Shown: positions 21,936 to 33,945 of the stretch, one piece after another
How positions within the stretch are numbered: position 1 is the stretch's first letter
Layout of the letters: the number at the start of each line of letters is the position of its first letter
Assembly (NCBI GenBank): GCA_026008535.1
Contig: BRKX01000011.1
Location: 19,352,001 to 19,416,000 of the forward strand
DNA length: 64,000 nucleotides
Origin: Perilla frutescens
Lineage: Eukaryota > Streptophyta > Magnoliopsida > Lamiales > Lamiaceae
Direction of reading: 5' to 3'
The notes under the pieces: generated by a model
What the model saw: the letters and a program-made list of their open reading frames with translations, nothing else
Database searches by the model: none
What the model was told of the DNA's origin: nothing
Made by a program: the position numbers and the translations under genes

Positions 21936-24551
21936 TTAAGATCCCAGAAAAGCATCTACCTTGGCGTTTACTCCCTTGGAGAGGAACTTCATGCATATGG
22001 GAGGCTTCACCCCTGCAAGAGCAAGAATCGAAGTAGGCAGTGCCCATATGCCGTCTCCACATATCAAACCCGATGCCACTGCAGGTGCTAGAGCATCTGC
22101 GCTCGCTCTGTCCCGTCTCTGCCAAATAAACAAAATCAAGCTCCCAACACACATATCAATAGCAAAATACGGCCCCAAATAGAAGGGAATTGCCATCGCC
22201 ATAGGCAAAGGTATGAACCAGTTTCTCTCCTTTCCTAGCCAATCTCTTATCAAGTTGATCAAGATAGCTGCGGCAAAGAATCCGTAACACAATTTGAGAC
22301 AATTCATGGGCAGTTTAGAGAATCCTTCGACCCCAAGCTTAGCCATCTCGTAGTAGACAATCGCAAACGGAGCAGGATATTCACTCTTGGGATCGCCTAG
22401 AGGGAAAGCCTTGTAAAAGATCCAAAACACACAGGGCGCAATCACACATCCCATTGCTGTCCCAATCGCTTGGCTCACGAACATGGACCGGGGCGAAGCC
22501 AAGGTCATGTAGCCAGTCTTGAAGTCCTGCATGAGGTCTGCAGCTGTGGAGACGATGTTCATCATCACTCCACATGCTGCTAGCCCGGCCAGCGCCCCTC
22601 CGTGTGAGGCCCCCGCCCACGCCCCGATGGTGAAGATGGCCAGCTTGCCATAGGTGGATGCCAGAGACCAGTCGGTTAGTCCGGTTCCAAATGCATTGCA
22701 GAAGGCTAGGACTGGTGCAAAGATGTAGATGACCATGATGTGGTACCATTTAAGGTGAGTGAAGATGTGGGGCAGTGTTGCTGTTGAGATTGCAGCGATG
22801 ACTACGTAGCCTCCGATGGCGAATGATGTTGGGATTTGATCCTTGAGGAAGAGTTTGGTGCGGCGCTCATCGTCGAAAGAGAGAGTATTGCTCTTGATTG
22901 GAGAGGGGAACTGATCAGCATCGATAGGGAGTTGGGATTTCCTTCTTTGCTTCATCACGTTGCTCATGCCTGCTATAGTTTGGCTCATAACTTTGGTGAA
23001 GTTGTATAGGCCATCTCCAAGAATCAGAGCAATGGCAATAAAAACCTGTTGTTATTTCAGATTTTCAGCATCCCAAAATAAAAAATACTGTTATTTCAGA
23101 ATCCAAGAACAGTACTCATATTTGATGACATATGTGTACATACCTGATAACCTTTAAGCGACTGCATGTCACCTGTATCGAGTTCAGCAGAGTACCAATG
23201 GCCCTTTCTTGTTAGAATGAGAGGCCACATGATACCCCAAGAAAGAATACCTCCAATAAGAAGGGATATGTTGACTAAATGGGGACAAATCATGCCCACT
23301 CCAACATAAGTAGCTGAGAAATCAAAGTAAAACCTGCAGTAATATATACAGTATTATCATTAGGAGTTCATTAATTCTTTCACCATGAGTAGAATATTAA
23401 TTGCCTGTTGTCCAATGCTTGAAGTCCAAATGTAGGAAACTTCTGGAATCCACATTGATCAGTAGCAGTGAAGAACCACTGGAAGAAACTCCACAAGAAG
23501 CTCAAGGAGAAGAACTTCCCTAATTCTCTCACCTGTTTCCTGAGAGACACCACACCAAAATGGATAGAGATCACTAATGTTGTTGTCTGTATGCAGATTT
23601 AATTTCCAACATAATTAAAGAAGTAGTACATATATACTTTGCTAGCTTAGCTCCTTCTGGGGTGTGGAAACTGTTGATGAGATGTGCTGTAGCAGTCCCA
23701 CTGGGGTATGTCAACTTGAAGTCGATGATCATGATCTGCAAACACAACAAACATCATCTAATTACCTTAACAAATGCAAACTAGACAAGTACTTGTGACT
23801 TGTGAGTGATTAATGATTATGCAAAAGCACATGAAAATGACCTTTCGGAGAGGCACCACAGAGAAGAGGCCTAGGAAGCTAACCACAAACAGAAAACCTA
23901 TCATCCAGCTTAGTTTTGGATTCTTGTAATCCATGGAGGTTGGGTCAGATTGATGGACAATTCTCTCACTCATTGCAAATAGATATCCCCCAAATCCTCC
24001 TGCAGCATGTTAATTATTATATCATATCATATCATATACAAACACTACTTACAATAATTTGATGATGAATGAATAATCAAGGTTATATATATATATATAT
24101 ATATATATGATATGGAAGAAGTTAATATACCACTAAAGGCAATGCCAGAGGCTGCAACGACACACGTCTGGATGACTGTGTTTTCTTGACGAGTGAATGG
24201 CTGCCTCAAGAGCCCCGATTTCTCGAGCAGCTTCGTGAAAGTCTTGACGAAGAAGAAGCCCAAGAGGCCGGCTGCCACGTTCAAGGAAGGTATGATTCCG
24301 GTGGTGAGGTTGAGCTTCATCACTATGAAAGAAAACATGATCGCCAGCAACAAACTCACTGCAAATGCCCTCACTGTCAGCTGCTTCCTCCATGGCAGCA
24401 CCCTCTCCTTCTTCTCGAAGATCTGCTCCACTGTCAGCTCTTCTTCGTCGTCTTTCTTATTTGTCGCACCATTATTATTAACTACTCTTTCATGATCATC
24501 TAAAACCACCTCAACTGCACTACTACTCTTTTCTTCTTCGTTTTTCTCCAT
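21936..24551 (-). CDS. Yellow Stripe-like (YSL) oligopeptide/metal-chelate transporter, YSL7-like clade
   Basis: Six exons on the minus strand: 24551-24131, 23999-23842, 23735-23638, 23539-23405, 23333-23144 and 23045-21936. The joined frame of 703 residues is uninterrupted and matches the usual YSL length (about 670-720). It is a multi-pass membrane protein of the OPT family. An acidic soluble N-terminus comes first, then family signatures LPWRKQLTVRA, LTYPSGTATAHLINSFHTPE, SWGIMWPLI, VFIAIALILGDGLYNF, GTGLTDWSLASTYGKLA and a C-terminal LICGDGIWALPTSILALAGV. YSL proteins generally move metal-nicotianamine or related peptide complexes across plasma or internal membranes. The wording is closest to the YSL5/7/8 group, whose substrate is less certain. 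Intron 4 needs a GC donor (ACAG|GCAATT) to match the family; a GT donor 21 bases later would add seven residues. All other introns are GT-AG. Intron 1 holds a TA repeat. Confidence 0.95.
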
Positions 24552-25673
24552 TTTATCTCTGCTCGAATCTAGAGCTATGAATAAATCATCTCAGTTGTTT
24601 GGAATTAATGCCCTTTTATGCATACATGATCAAGAGTCAAAACAACATAATTTTCCCAATGCAAACAAATTACAGCCGAATGACTTCAGACTACACACCA
24701 ACTGTTGATCATTCGTTACGAACTAGATAAAAATATATAATTAATATAACGTGGTTTCTACGTTGGAAATATGGACGTGAAGACGGATAAATCCGTAATC
24801 ACATATGGGGACAGCTTGGGGATTATGCTGCTTTATTTGGCATTTTAGAAAACGCATTGTTTTAGGTAACTATCAAACCATAGAAAAATGGCTTTGTTTA
24901 TTGCATGAAAGTTCAAGAATTGGTTTTGAATGTTCATTTCACTGTCGGGCTGTAATTACTAATTTGCTAATATCAAGAGTTCATTTGCTACACCTTTTAA
25001 TATCAATCCTAATTTGTCCCCTTCTATTAAATCATTTGACTACTTATAATAATCGATCTAACATATAATTTTAATCTTTGAATCTTTGGTTATGTATCAA
25101 ATAGATTGTAGTTTGAGGACAGGTACCATTATACTCTATCCATTATCATCCCAATTTGGGATGAAGATGAGTCGACTTCGATAATATTAGAATTTAATTT
25201 AGAGGGAAAACATCGTGACCAAAACTAAAAGGGACGTGATTCGACCCAAGCAACTGGGCCAAATCAATAGGCTCAATTGAGGAGCTCAAATCAGCCCAAC
25301 CAACTCACGCAACAAAGAAGGCCCAAATCTATATGTTTAGTCCACTTTTTCGAAAGTGATTAGGCGAAGGAATTAGATTAACGTTCAATCCAATTCAATC
25401 AATTAACAAGTGGAGATTTACTATGAAATCATCTAATGGATCTCAATTTTTAGACGGATCTTATTTAATTCAGAAAGATGGTTCCCCTCTCACTAATAGG
25501 CGTTAGTTGCATAAATGACGGACATTAACGTTTTTTTTTTAAGTTTAGGGGGTAACATAAGTATTATTTTGATATCTTTTAAAAAGATGTATGATTAATT
25601 TGGACCCAAATTTTATTTTCGGATTAAATTGCGCCGTTTGAAATAGTTAAATAATCAGGAAAACGTCTATTTA
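24552..25673. other. Upstream region of the YSL gene and spacer
   Basis: The first few hundred bases should contain the YSL leader and promoter; no specific element (for example an iron-response box) could be assigned with confidence. The remainder is AT-rich with no gene. Confidence 0.45.
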
Positions 25674-25890
25674 TTTTTGTTGTCAAGGACTCGCAGCCGC
25701 TATCGAGGTGCGCATTGGGTAAACTCCGTCCCTGTGTAATAGCCTGCAAACCACATAGGAGAGGTTAACCACACTTGGCAAGCCAGTTGTGGTAAGTGTG
25801 GTTGGCTCACACCTAGTGGTGTTGGTGATGAGATTCAAACTTGAGACTTTGGCCTCAAGATAACACCACTCCACCATTAGGCCATCCCCA
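25674..25890 (-). mobile_element. tRNA-derived SINE, copy 1
   Basis: The minus strand carries an A-box-like TGGCCTAATGGTGG at the 5' end, a B-box-like region AAGTTTGAATCTC about 35 bases later, a body containing ACACAGGGACGG and a 3' end CCTTGACA followed by an A-rich run (25674-25680). The same family recurs at 26781-26978 and 62651-63247. This copy lies in the left arm of a foldback. Confidence 0.72.
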
Positions 25891-26416
25891 AGGGGACAGG
25901 AAAAAAGTCTATTTTGATCCTATAACTATTTGTCGAGGAGCACTTTGGTCTCTGTTTATTTTTTTTGTCCAAATTGATCATACAACTATTTCAAAAGGCT
26001 CATTTTGATCACTATGTTGCTTCTTTACTAACGAACGTTAACAAATTTCACTAATTAACGTTAACAATATCCGTTAAAACACACACTTTTCTCACGTATT
26101 TTGATTATTTCACAAATTAACACACTTTTTACACACATGAATTGAACATGAAATTTCCACCATTTTCACAAAGAAAATAAAACAAATTTTCCGGCAACAA
26201 TCCATATGTCAAATTTCTAATAACATTCCAAAATTCAACAACATGAAATTTATATCGTATGATTTATTTTAGGGGGTAATGTTAGGGTTTAAGCATAAAA
26301 ATCCACAAATCAGTTCCACCAAACACAACCACCAAAATCCATAAGATTTTCATCCAATTCAAATCAATGTTTGATTTGATTTCTAAATTCTCCAACTCCC
26401 ATTTTCTTGAATTCGC

Positions 26417-26420
<4 letters not shown>

Positions 26421-26448
<28 letters not shown>
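26421..26448. repeat. (CT)14 microsatellite
   Basis: A perfect run of 14 CT dinucleotides in the loop of the foldback. Confidence 0.95.
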
Positions 26449-26780
26449 GGCTCCAATTTTCAGAATTTGGGAATATTTTTGGAAAATATTAAAAGTTTGA
26501 TCCCCGGATTATTGCCGAAAATGTGTTTTATTTCTTTGTGAAAATGGTGAAAATTTCGTGTTCAATCCATATGTGTGTAAAAAGTATGTGTTAATGTGTG
26601 AAATAATCTAGGTATGTGAGAAAAATGTAGAGTATTATTAACATATGTTAGTGAAATTTGTTAACGTTGGTTAGTAAAGGAGCAATGGAGGGATCAAATT
26701 GAACCTTTTGAAATAATTGTAGAATCAATTTGGACAAAAAAGATAAACATGGACCAAAGTACACGTAGGCAAATCGTTAT

Positions 26781-26978
26781 ATGGCCTAGTGGTGGAGTGG
26801 TGTTATCTTGAGGCCAAAGGTCTTAAGTTCGAATCCTACCACCAATACCACTAGGCTCACACATGGCTTGCCAAGTGTGGTTAACCTCCCCTGTGTGGTT
26901 TATAGGCTATTACACAGGGACGGGGTTTACCCAGTGCACACCTCGTAGTGGCTACGGATTACTCTTGACAAAAAAAAA
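26781..26978 (+). mobile_element. tRNA-derived SINE, copy 2
   Basis: Begins ATGGCCTAGTGGTGG (A-box TGGCCTAGTGG), with B-box AGTTCGAATCC near 26828. It ends CTCTTGAC plus eight or nine A residues at 26970-26978. Length about 198 bp. The two pol III boxes and A tail make this the clearest of the three copies. Confidence 0.85.
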
Positions 26979-26984
26979 TGACAT

Positions 26985-27378
26985 AAATAATTATATTAGA
27001 CCCTTTCCCTATTAATTTTGTTTAATTACGTTTTATTCTTTTCTGATTGTGAAACTAATATACATATTTAAATAGACACTAAATAATTTGTGCATGAAAC
27101 ATACAAAGAGAAATCAATTTTCGAAAATTAGATGAACATCCAAACATTACAAAGACTGGAGGACTATTTCAAACAAATAACTTAACACATTATCAACCCC
27201 TAAAATTCATGACAATTGAAATAAGGATGTATAATTGTCCACAATTAACCAATATTCGATTATAAAACTGAAATTGAAAATTATCATTATTCACCATAAA
27301 TGATAAAATTGAAATAGAAAATTAATAAATTATTATAAATTATGATATTCTTCTTATAAATTATACCGATATCATGTT

Positions 27379-27433
<55 letters not shown>

Positions 27434-27735
27434 GCTTTAAGTACAATTTAATTCTCAATATTTGTTATCGGTCTCGAGATACCTTATCGAACCAACCCGC
27501 AATAGAACGGGATCGATGTAGGGCGGTGAGCCGACCCAAGTCGTATTTTCAAGGAAAGATAACTATGACGACTATTCTTCTCACATTACCACATGAATTA
27601 AACACAAACCTAAACATTCTAAAATAATAGTTTTTGAGGGTCGAATTAAGAGCAACTTAATTACTATCAAAGCAATAATGATCATGCAAGAGCAAAGTAA
27701 ACAAGTACAATAATATAAAAGGGTATTAGGGTATA
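26985..27735. other. AT-rich spacer merging into Ty3-like debris
   Basis: No gene. From about 27440 on, the sequence has the look of LTR-retrotransposon non-coding DNA and is interrupted at 27740 by the solo LTR. Confidence 0.4.
27380..27433. repeat. (AAT)n microsatellite, about 18 units
   Basis: Uninterrupted AAT/TAA triplets. Confidence 0.97.
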
Positions 27736-28341
27736 GAATATGTCACGACCCCAAATTAATATCTGATTAATATGAAGTGTGACTGGCACGACTCGATCCC
27801 AATAAAGGATGGATCAAGGCGCGAACCGGACATAATTAAATAAAAGAAGGAACTACTGTATTCCAGGAACGATAATTGCTGTGAGCTCGAATTCTGAACT
27901 AACTTTAAGTACTCACAAGAAATAGAATAATAACAGTACTTAATTGATTATCGAGTTATGGAACTCGTCCAGAACAAAAGCTGAAATGTTGAACTTGTGA
28001 TATAACTGAGTTGCGGAAGCAAAAGAAAGACAATAGTAATAATAATAGTAATACAAGGTCATTTGAGCCTTGTACCAAAAAGAACTCTACTCTCAGCACT
28101 TCTCCCTTCCACACCAGCTCAACCTGCACATTTAAAAACAAACATGCAAGGCTGAGTACAAGGGTACTCAGTGAACACATTGCCAAAAATATTTCTGAAC
28201 TAAAACTCATTTTCTTGTCATGCATTTGAGTAAACACACAGGGGTTTTATCTAAAAAGGCCCTATGTTTTACTAAATCATTTTATGTCATTGAGCGCTCT
28301 TTTCTGTTGTATGATCATCCATATCCCACTGAAAGTCGAGA

Positions 28342-28510
28342 AATAGCTCCGCTCAGCCTTTTACACAAACGTCGGGGAATAGCTCCGCTCAGCCTTTTCC
28401 CTCGAACGCTTAGCATAACTAAATGCCGAAGAATAGCTCCGCTCAGCCTTTTCCACGCACATTTAGCATCGTCGATGTCTTAGTTAGGAATAGCTCCGCT
28501 CAGCCTTTCC
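28342..28510. repeat. Four dispersed copies of a 19-20-bp motif in the solo LTR
   Basis: AATAGCTCCGCTCAGCCTT occurs at 28342, 28378, 28432 and 28489, nearly perfect each time, with variable spacers of about 17-38 bp. Confidence 0.9.
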
Positions 28511-29143
28511 CTCTTCCTAATATCACCGACTCAAGTGTACACTAACCTCGGTTAACACGCTAAGTTAGCACGAGGCCCGATCGATTTAAGAGTTAGGAAG
28601 CCCCTTGCGAGCTAACTAAATGCAGATAAGGATATCATACAAAACAAAACATTCTATGCATGACAATAATTTATTTGCATCAGAATTAATTAACTGCAGG
28701 TGAGTAAAAACTCAAATCATTATTTGGACTAAGAGTCCGTTAAAAAGAAAGCCCACCTTTCACCGAGATTTTAACACTTGAACTGCAGCAAAAGTTCCTC
28801 CGTACTTTATCTTGCACTGGACAGCTCGCCTTCATAGAGTTAACATAAAATTGAGTACGTTGAACCAAAAACGTTGTTTGGACTCAACATGAAATTGAAG
28901 GCCTATTAGGGTCTAGTATCCGTTCTAAATTTTTCTTCTTTAAGGGTAAATCTTGACCCTAGATCTTAACCATAAAAAGATATTCATCGACATTATTTAA
29001 GGTATCAAAAATACCTTAACATTATCACAACTAGATTCTAGGAACAAAATCATCGCTAAGTTCGTTGACTAAACATCGTTTGGCACAACGTCTAACTTTG
29101 GAAAATTCTCTATTTTGACTCACTAAAGTGTAGGGATTGTGAC

Positions 29144-29700
29144 ATATACCAATGTAAAGCCACGGAAGTCTAGTTTACGGCTAAATTTACGGTTACTCAA
29201 GACAATAACTAACGAAAAAGTTATGATCATTTTACTAGAAGGTGGCAGAATTGCCAGAATTTCCGAAATCAAACTCATGACCTGACTTTGAAGATTTTTC
29301 ACGATCGATTCAGGAAGAGTTACGGACTGAGCTATATACCATTAGAAAGCCATGGAAGTCTATAATTTTAAAAAAATTACAGTGGCTTAAGATGATAACA
29401 AATGAAATGGATATACCCATTTTACTGAAAGGTGGCCAAACTGCCATGACTTCCTGAAAACAGAAACATGACCCAACTTTGTCGATTTTTCACAACCGAC
29501 TCAGGATGAATTAGAGATTGAGACCTATACCATTGGAAAGCCACTTAAGTCTAGTTTCCGGAAAAATTTACGGTGTCTCAATCCGACGTAAAACGAGGGA
29601 GTTATGCTCGTTTTACCGAAGGGTGGCAAATCTGCCGACCCGCTCGCGCGAAATACGCGAACTCAAGCCAAACTTCACAAGCTTTCTATATGTTTGAAAT
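29144..29700. repeat. Three diverged tandem units of about 190 bp in the solo LTR
   Basis: Units begin ATATACCAATGTAAAGCCA (29144), ATATACCATTAGAAAGCCA (29334) and CTATACCATTGGAAAGCCA (29525). Each continues with AAGTCTA..., a GTTATG/ATGATC-type stretch, TTTTAC and AAGGTGGC. The spacing of about 190 bp is conserved. Confidence 0.8.
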
Positions 29701-30897
29701 CATGCATTTTAACACATCAAACCTCATCTTAAACATGCTTTTAAGTACTATTGAACCTATAAACATCTAACATACTTTGAACACAAAAGACACAACAACA
29801 TGCTTCATAATATCTCAACAATTTTGCAACATAAACCAACTCATTTCTACCATCTAACATGCTTCAAAAACTTAAGGCATGATTTCCAATACAACATCAA
29901 CCTATATATATATATATATATAATTTCATGGTTTTCAAAATACCTTTCAAAAACAAAGGAGAGAAGCTTTAGGAGGTTGGAGATGGTGGGATCAAGCTTT
30001 GATTATGGATGCCACTTCTACTCTCCTCTCTTGAAAATGTTGTAGAAATTGAAGTGAATGGAAGATGATAAAGGGTGGTGAAGGAGAAGCAAGGGAGAGT
30101 GGCTGTTTTGTTCCTCTTTCTCACGAAAATCTTGTGGAGAATTAGAATGATTATGATAGTTAAACTCTTTTTCCATAATCTATACATATAATATATATAT
30201 AGTACCTATCTATAGTTTTATTGTCCATTTTGGTTGACTTGGGGGGGGGTATGAAACGTGAGGTGGCATGGTGGAGGCATGGGAGAGGTATGGCCTCCCA
30301 TGCTTTGGGAATTGACCAAAAAAATATCCGGTTTAAAATACCGGTTGTTCGGTTATCGTGATATTTTTCATCTTCGAAAAAATCCCGAACTTATCCAATA
30401 TTGTTAAAATAATTTACTTACTTAAAAACAATAGTTTATTTAAAATTATTGATTTTTAAAACACCACTTTGAAATATTGGTTTTAATTTTTCGACCATTA
30501 AAACATCCGAACTAGAGAATATCTAATTCTTTTGGATTTTAAATCACCCTGTTTAAATTATCTGAATTTAAACACTAATGACTAGAGAATCTCTAATTCT
30601 CCCAGTCCTGTAAATATTCATCGGAATATCTAATTCACGATAACCACACACCGCAAATTTAAAAGAATATGAATTGAATTTATCTGAAATTCCAATTCCG
30701 GCTTTCCATAACTGAAAAGGGGATTTAAACCCTAACTGGAAAAATTAACCCACCTACGGGGATTAATTGACCTTGAATTTCATGGAATTTAACGGATACT
30801 TTCGACCCTAATCTAACTGGAAATTACTATACTAAATAGTAATTTCAACAATTAACTATAATTAAGCAGTAATTATTTTACGGGGTATTACAGAATA

Positions 30898-33540
30898 TCT
30901 CCTCAGTTTCTCACCAAGCTTGACTCAAGTTAACTTCGTTAATTCAATCACATAATCAACTTCACCAAAAGGGATAACTTCAATAGCTTTCGTTTCAATC
31001 GGTTAAACTTTTAAGGCTAAATTATGCGATCAAGATTAACAATTAGACATATGTTTCCGGTCAATCTAATGTTGATAGAACCCTAGTCGAGTAGTACAAT
31101 CTTCTATCAATCTCATCTACTACCTAGCAGTATCAAATATTGGCCAAACATTCAATATGATGGAATTCAATTCAATCAATGAGAAATCAACAATCATAAG
31201 TAATGATCGAAATCGATTTGATTATCTACCCTTAATACAGGATATTAGCCCATCACCATGCAAAGCATCCAACAAGAATAATGGATAATCATCATCTCAA
31301 ATATCAAAGATAAATAGAGTTTGATTATTACAATCAAACTTGAAGCAACTCTAATGAATGTTGTGGAATAGTTCCCCAAAAATAGAAAATGAAAGTTAGA
31401 GAGGGAGAAGAGAGAATTTCATGTGTTATTACATGCCAAACTGATCAGTGGTGGTCCATTTGAAAAAGATCCCCAAATTTCTTTTTTATAGTTCATGAAA
31501 TTCGGGACATAGAATTCTCTGCCGAGTGATCACTGGGACGCAATCTGGTTAGGATGCTTCACAAGGCACCAACCCAACATCGACTGACATACTCTTCAGT
31601 TGGGGAACACAGTGCTAGCTGGCCTCGTCTTGCTGAGAGTGCAGCCCAGCTGCGGCTGGACTGCAGCGCCTGCTGGGTCTCGACTCTTTTTGCTCATTTT
31701 CCCAAAAACACCGCTTTTCAATCAAGAACTTGGAATCATATACCAAATACTCACCACACCAAGAAGAGCAAATGCATAGCCAAACACAAGCAATAAAGAT
31801 GGAAATAGAGAAACGCATGCACAATCATAACGAAATAAACACGAGAAAATGACATAAAAAATTACTAAACAAACCCCCCCACACTTAGTACTTGCTTGTC
31901 CTCAATCAAACATAATAATTTAAAATACAAATCAAAAGGGAACCGCTCTTAGCAGATCATGCAAAATCAATTATCCCACATGGGTTCCCAACTAGAATAC
32001 TCATCATCTTTTGAGAATGAAGACAGTTATCTAACGAGGCATATTGCTTAACCAATAAGAATCATCAAATGGATTAAATCAGAGCAAAGCACACCAATCA
32101 TTCTTTCAAACATCCTTTACCACTAATCTCCTTATTCAATTATTTAAATTTAACTCAGTGATGTAACACAAGACAAAAATCATTAGGTTTACCTTTTGAA
32201 AAGATAACCGAACCTCCTAATGTGGTTTTTCCATACTTATCATGCACATTTTCATTAGAAAGTGACACACGATAGGATTAAAGTCTATGTTACATTCTTT
32301 TATTAAGAATTTAAGAGGATGTGGATTGAAATTTCCAAGTTCAATTCTCAGGAGGAAATCCCAACTACCCTTGCGTGGTTTTCCATGCTCATAGGGGCAT
32401 AGATCCTTATCATCCCCCTTTATTTTTATTATATTCTTAAGAAGATGAGGATTAACATTCGCAAAGTGAATCCTTAGGAAGTATTCCCAAGTACCTTTGC
32501 GTGGTTTTCCATGCTCGTGGCTCACACCAGAGAAGCAGAAATCCCACTCCTAACACCATTTTTTTTAATTTAGAACAAAGGAAGAATTTAGACGATTAGA
32601 AGAATAGGAGTAGTGAAAGAGAATGATGGTAACAAATGCTATAGTTAATCATGCTCTTTAATTCTCAAAGGCAAGACCCCAAAACACAAATCATCCAACC
32701 ATAATTAACAAGATCAACTACTAGTAATTCATACCTCAAATCACATAGTTTCATGAGTAGACAAAAAGTGCTAGAGGCAACAAAACAATAACATAAGATT
32801 GAAAATTTAAAAATAAATATAAGACTCAAACAATCTAACATGAAGCTCAATTAATCACCTAAATCATGAGGCTTAACATATAATTCAACATATAAATCAT
32901 CATAATGACCCCCCATACTTAAAACTGACATTGCCATCAATGTGAGAATACAGAAGACAATAAATTGAAAGGGAAAGAGGACATTACAGTTTTGAATGGG
33001 CCAACAACGTATTTGAGATTCCTACAAAATGTTAAGGCAAAAATAAAATGACAGAAACAAATAAACATGGGAAAAATACAATGTCCCACAACGCACAAGA
33101 ATCACTAAAAACAACACAAAAATAATAAAAAGACTTCACTGCTCTGGTGATGGCCGATAAGGTGGTGGTGGTGGGTACGGGTAGGACAATATCCAAGCAT
33201 TCCAGCTTGCCTCAAGGTCTAACATCCTCTGATCTTGCTAATCAAAGCAGTGGTATACCTACTGCATGAAGTCCCGAAACTCTTGGTAAAATTCCCCAAA
33301 CTCTTAGAGAAATTCGCCCAAGGTCGTGTCATAGTGATCACAAAATGATCTCAAGTCATCTTGCAGCATCTGATATCCGTCAGTAGGCATCAAAGCGGGG
33401 TCGGTCTGGGGTTAGGCTGCTAAGGAGATTATGGCTCCTTCTCCTCTTTCTCTTCTTTGGGCTGTGCAAACGACGGGTCAGCTTCATCACGACAAATAGC
33501 GGCTAGTTGAGCATTCATGTACTCCTTGACGCAATGCCTC
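30898..33540 (-). mobile_element. Decayed Ty3-type (Tat/Athila-like) retrotransposon debris
   Basis: On the minus strand GAGGACAAGCAAGTACTAAG followed by TGTGGGGGGG (31869-31906) matches the purine-rich motif just upstream of the 3' LTR in plant Tat/Athila-type elements. The flanking sequence lacks intact frames. A patch at 33120-33530 has exon-like composition with stops in every frame and may be old gag or 3' domain sequence. The segment presumably continues left of the solo LTR (about 27440-27740), which inserted into it. Boundaries are not defined. Confidence 0.4.
32214..32525. repeat. Three tandem units of about 130-150 bp
   Basis: The word TGCGTGGTTTTCCATGCTC recurs at about 32373 and 32502, with a more diverged relative (GTGGTTTTTCCATACTTATC) at about 32221. 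The sequence between, including ATTCTTAAGAAGATGAGGAT-type stretches, is also shared. An open frame crosses it because the unit lacks stops on one strand; it is not evidence of a protein. Confidence 0.7.
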
Positions 33541-33644
33541 CCATGATTGATATTTCATTATTCATGTCTTATTTAGTATCTGATAATTCTTTTTGTGAAT
33601 TATTCATTTTACTACTTACAACTGTTGACTGTTAACAATTATAG

Positions 33645-33862
33645 GAAACAGAAGTTAAAATCGAGTATGAGAAAAAGTTATTAGCACTTCAGAGTCAGGA
33701 GTATGGCGGTGAAGAGGAAGCCAAATTGGACAAAGGCCTAAATAAAGAGGCTACAATCTCTAATTGTATTGACAAATCAGACTGTTTCAACTACCTCTTT
33801 TGCTATTGTCGAACTACGAGACTCGGATACGATCGCATAGCGCTCATTGCACTTTGTCACAG
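33645..33862 (+). pseudogene. Exon-like gene fragment of unknown family
   Basis: A 218-bp stretch is open for 72 codons and bounded by splice-like signals: ACAATTATAG before it and CACAG|GTGAGT after it. It reads from ETEVKIEYEKKLLALQSQ to YDRIALIALCHR, with normal coding composition and a coiled-coil-like start. No partner exons were found on either side. An LTR element begins 84 bp downstream and Ty3 debris ends upstream, so this is either a captured exon or a remnant of a host gene broken by insertions. I do not recognise the family. Confidence 0.45.
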
Positions 33863-33945
33863 GTGAGTACTATGCCGCATACATTCATTCATTAGAGTCA
33901 ATCAATATTTTACTTTAACAACATTATGCAAAACTTAGCATATAT

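Larger units (their letters stand above)
25674..26978. repeat. Foldback (long imperfect inverted repeat) with SINEs in both arms
   Basis: Sequence at about 25912-26205 is the inverted, diverged copy of about 26503-26778. For example GTCCAAATTGAT and ACGTTAACAAATTTCACTAA occur in one arm and their complements at matching positions in the other. A 300-bp loop contains a CT microsatellite. Outside each inner arm lies a SINE in opposite orientation, so each arm including the SINE is about 530 bp. The SINE junctions are offset by about 35 bp between arms, leaving open whether the SINEs were duplicated with the arms or inserted separately. Confidence 0.8.
27741..30892. mobile_element. Solo LTR of a Ty3-type retrotransposon, about 3.15 kb
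   Basis: Starts TGTCACGACCCC, ends GGGGTATTACA (TG...CA) and is flanked by a perfect GAATA duplication (27736-27740 and 30893-30897). No primer-binding site, gag or pol lies inside and no second copy adjoins, so it is best explained as a solo LTR left by recombination between two LTRs. The terminal words are common in plant Ty3 chromovirus LTRs. Two kinds of internal repetition occur (28342-28510 and 29144-29700). A compact non-autonomous element is the alternative. Confidence 0.85.

Noticed and set aside
32217..32525. 102-codon minus-strand frame with repeated EHGKPRKG blocks
   Set aside because: The protein repeat is a by-product of the tandem DNA unit in retrotransposon debris; no start context, domain or neighbouring exons.
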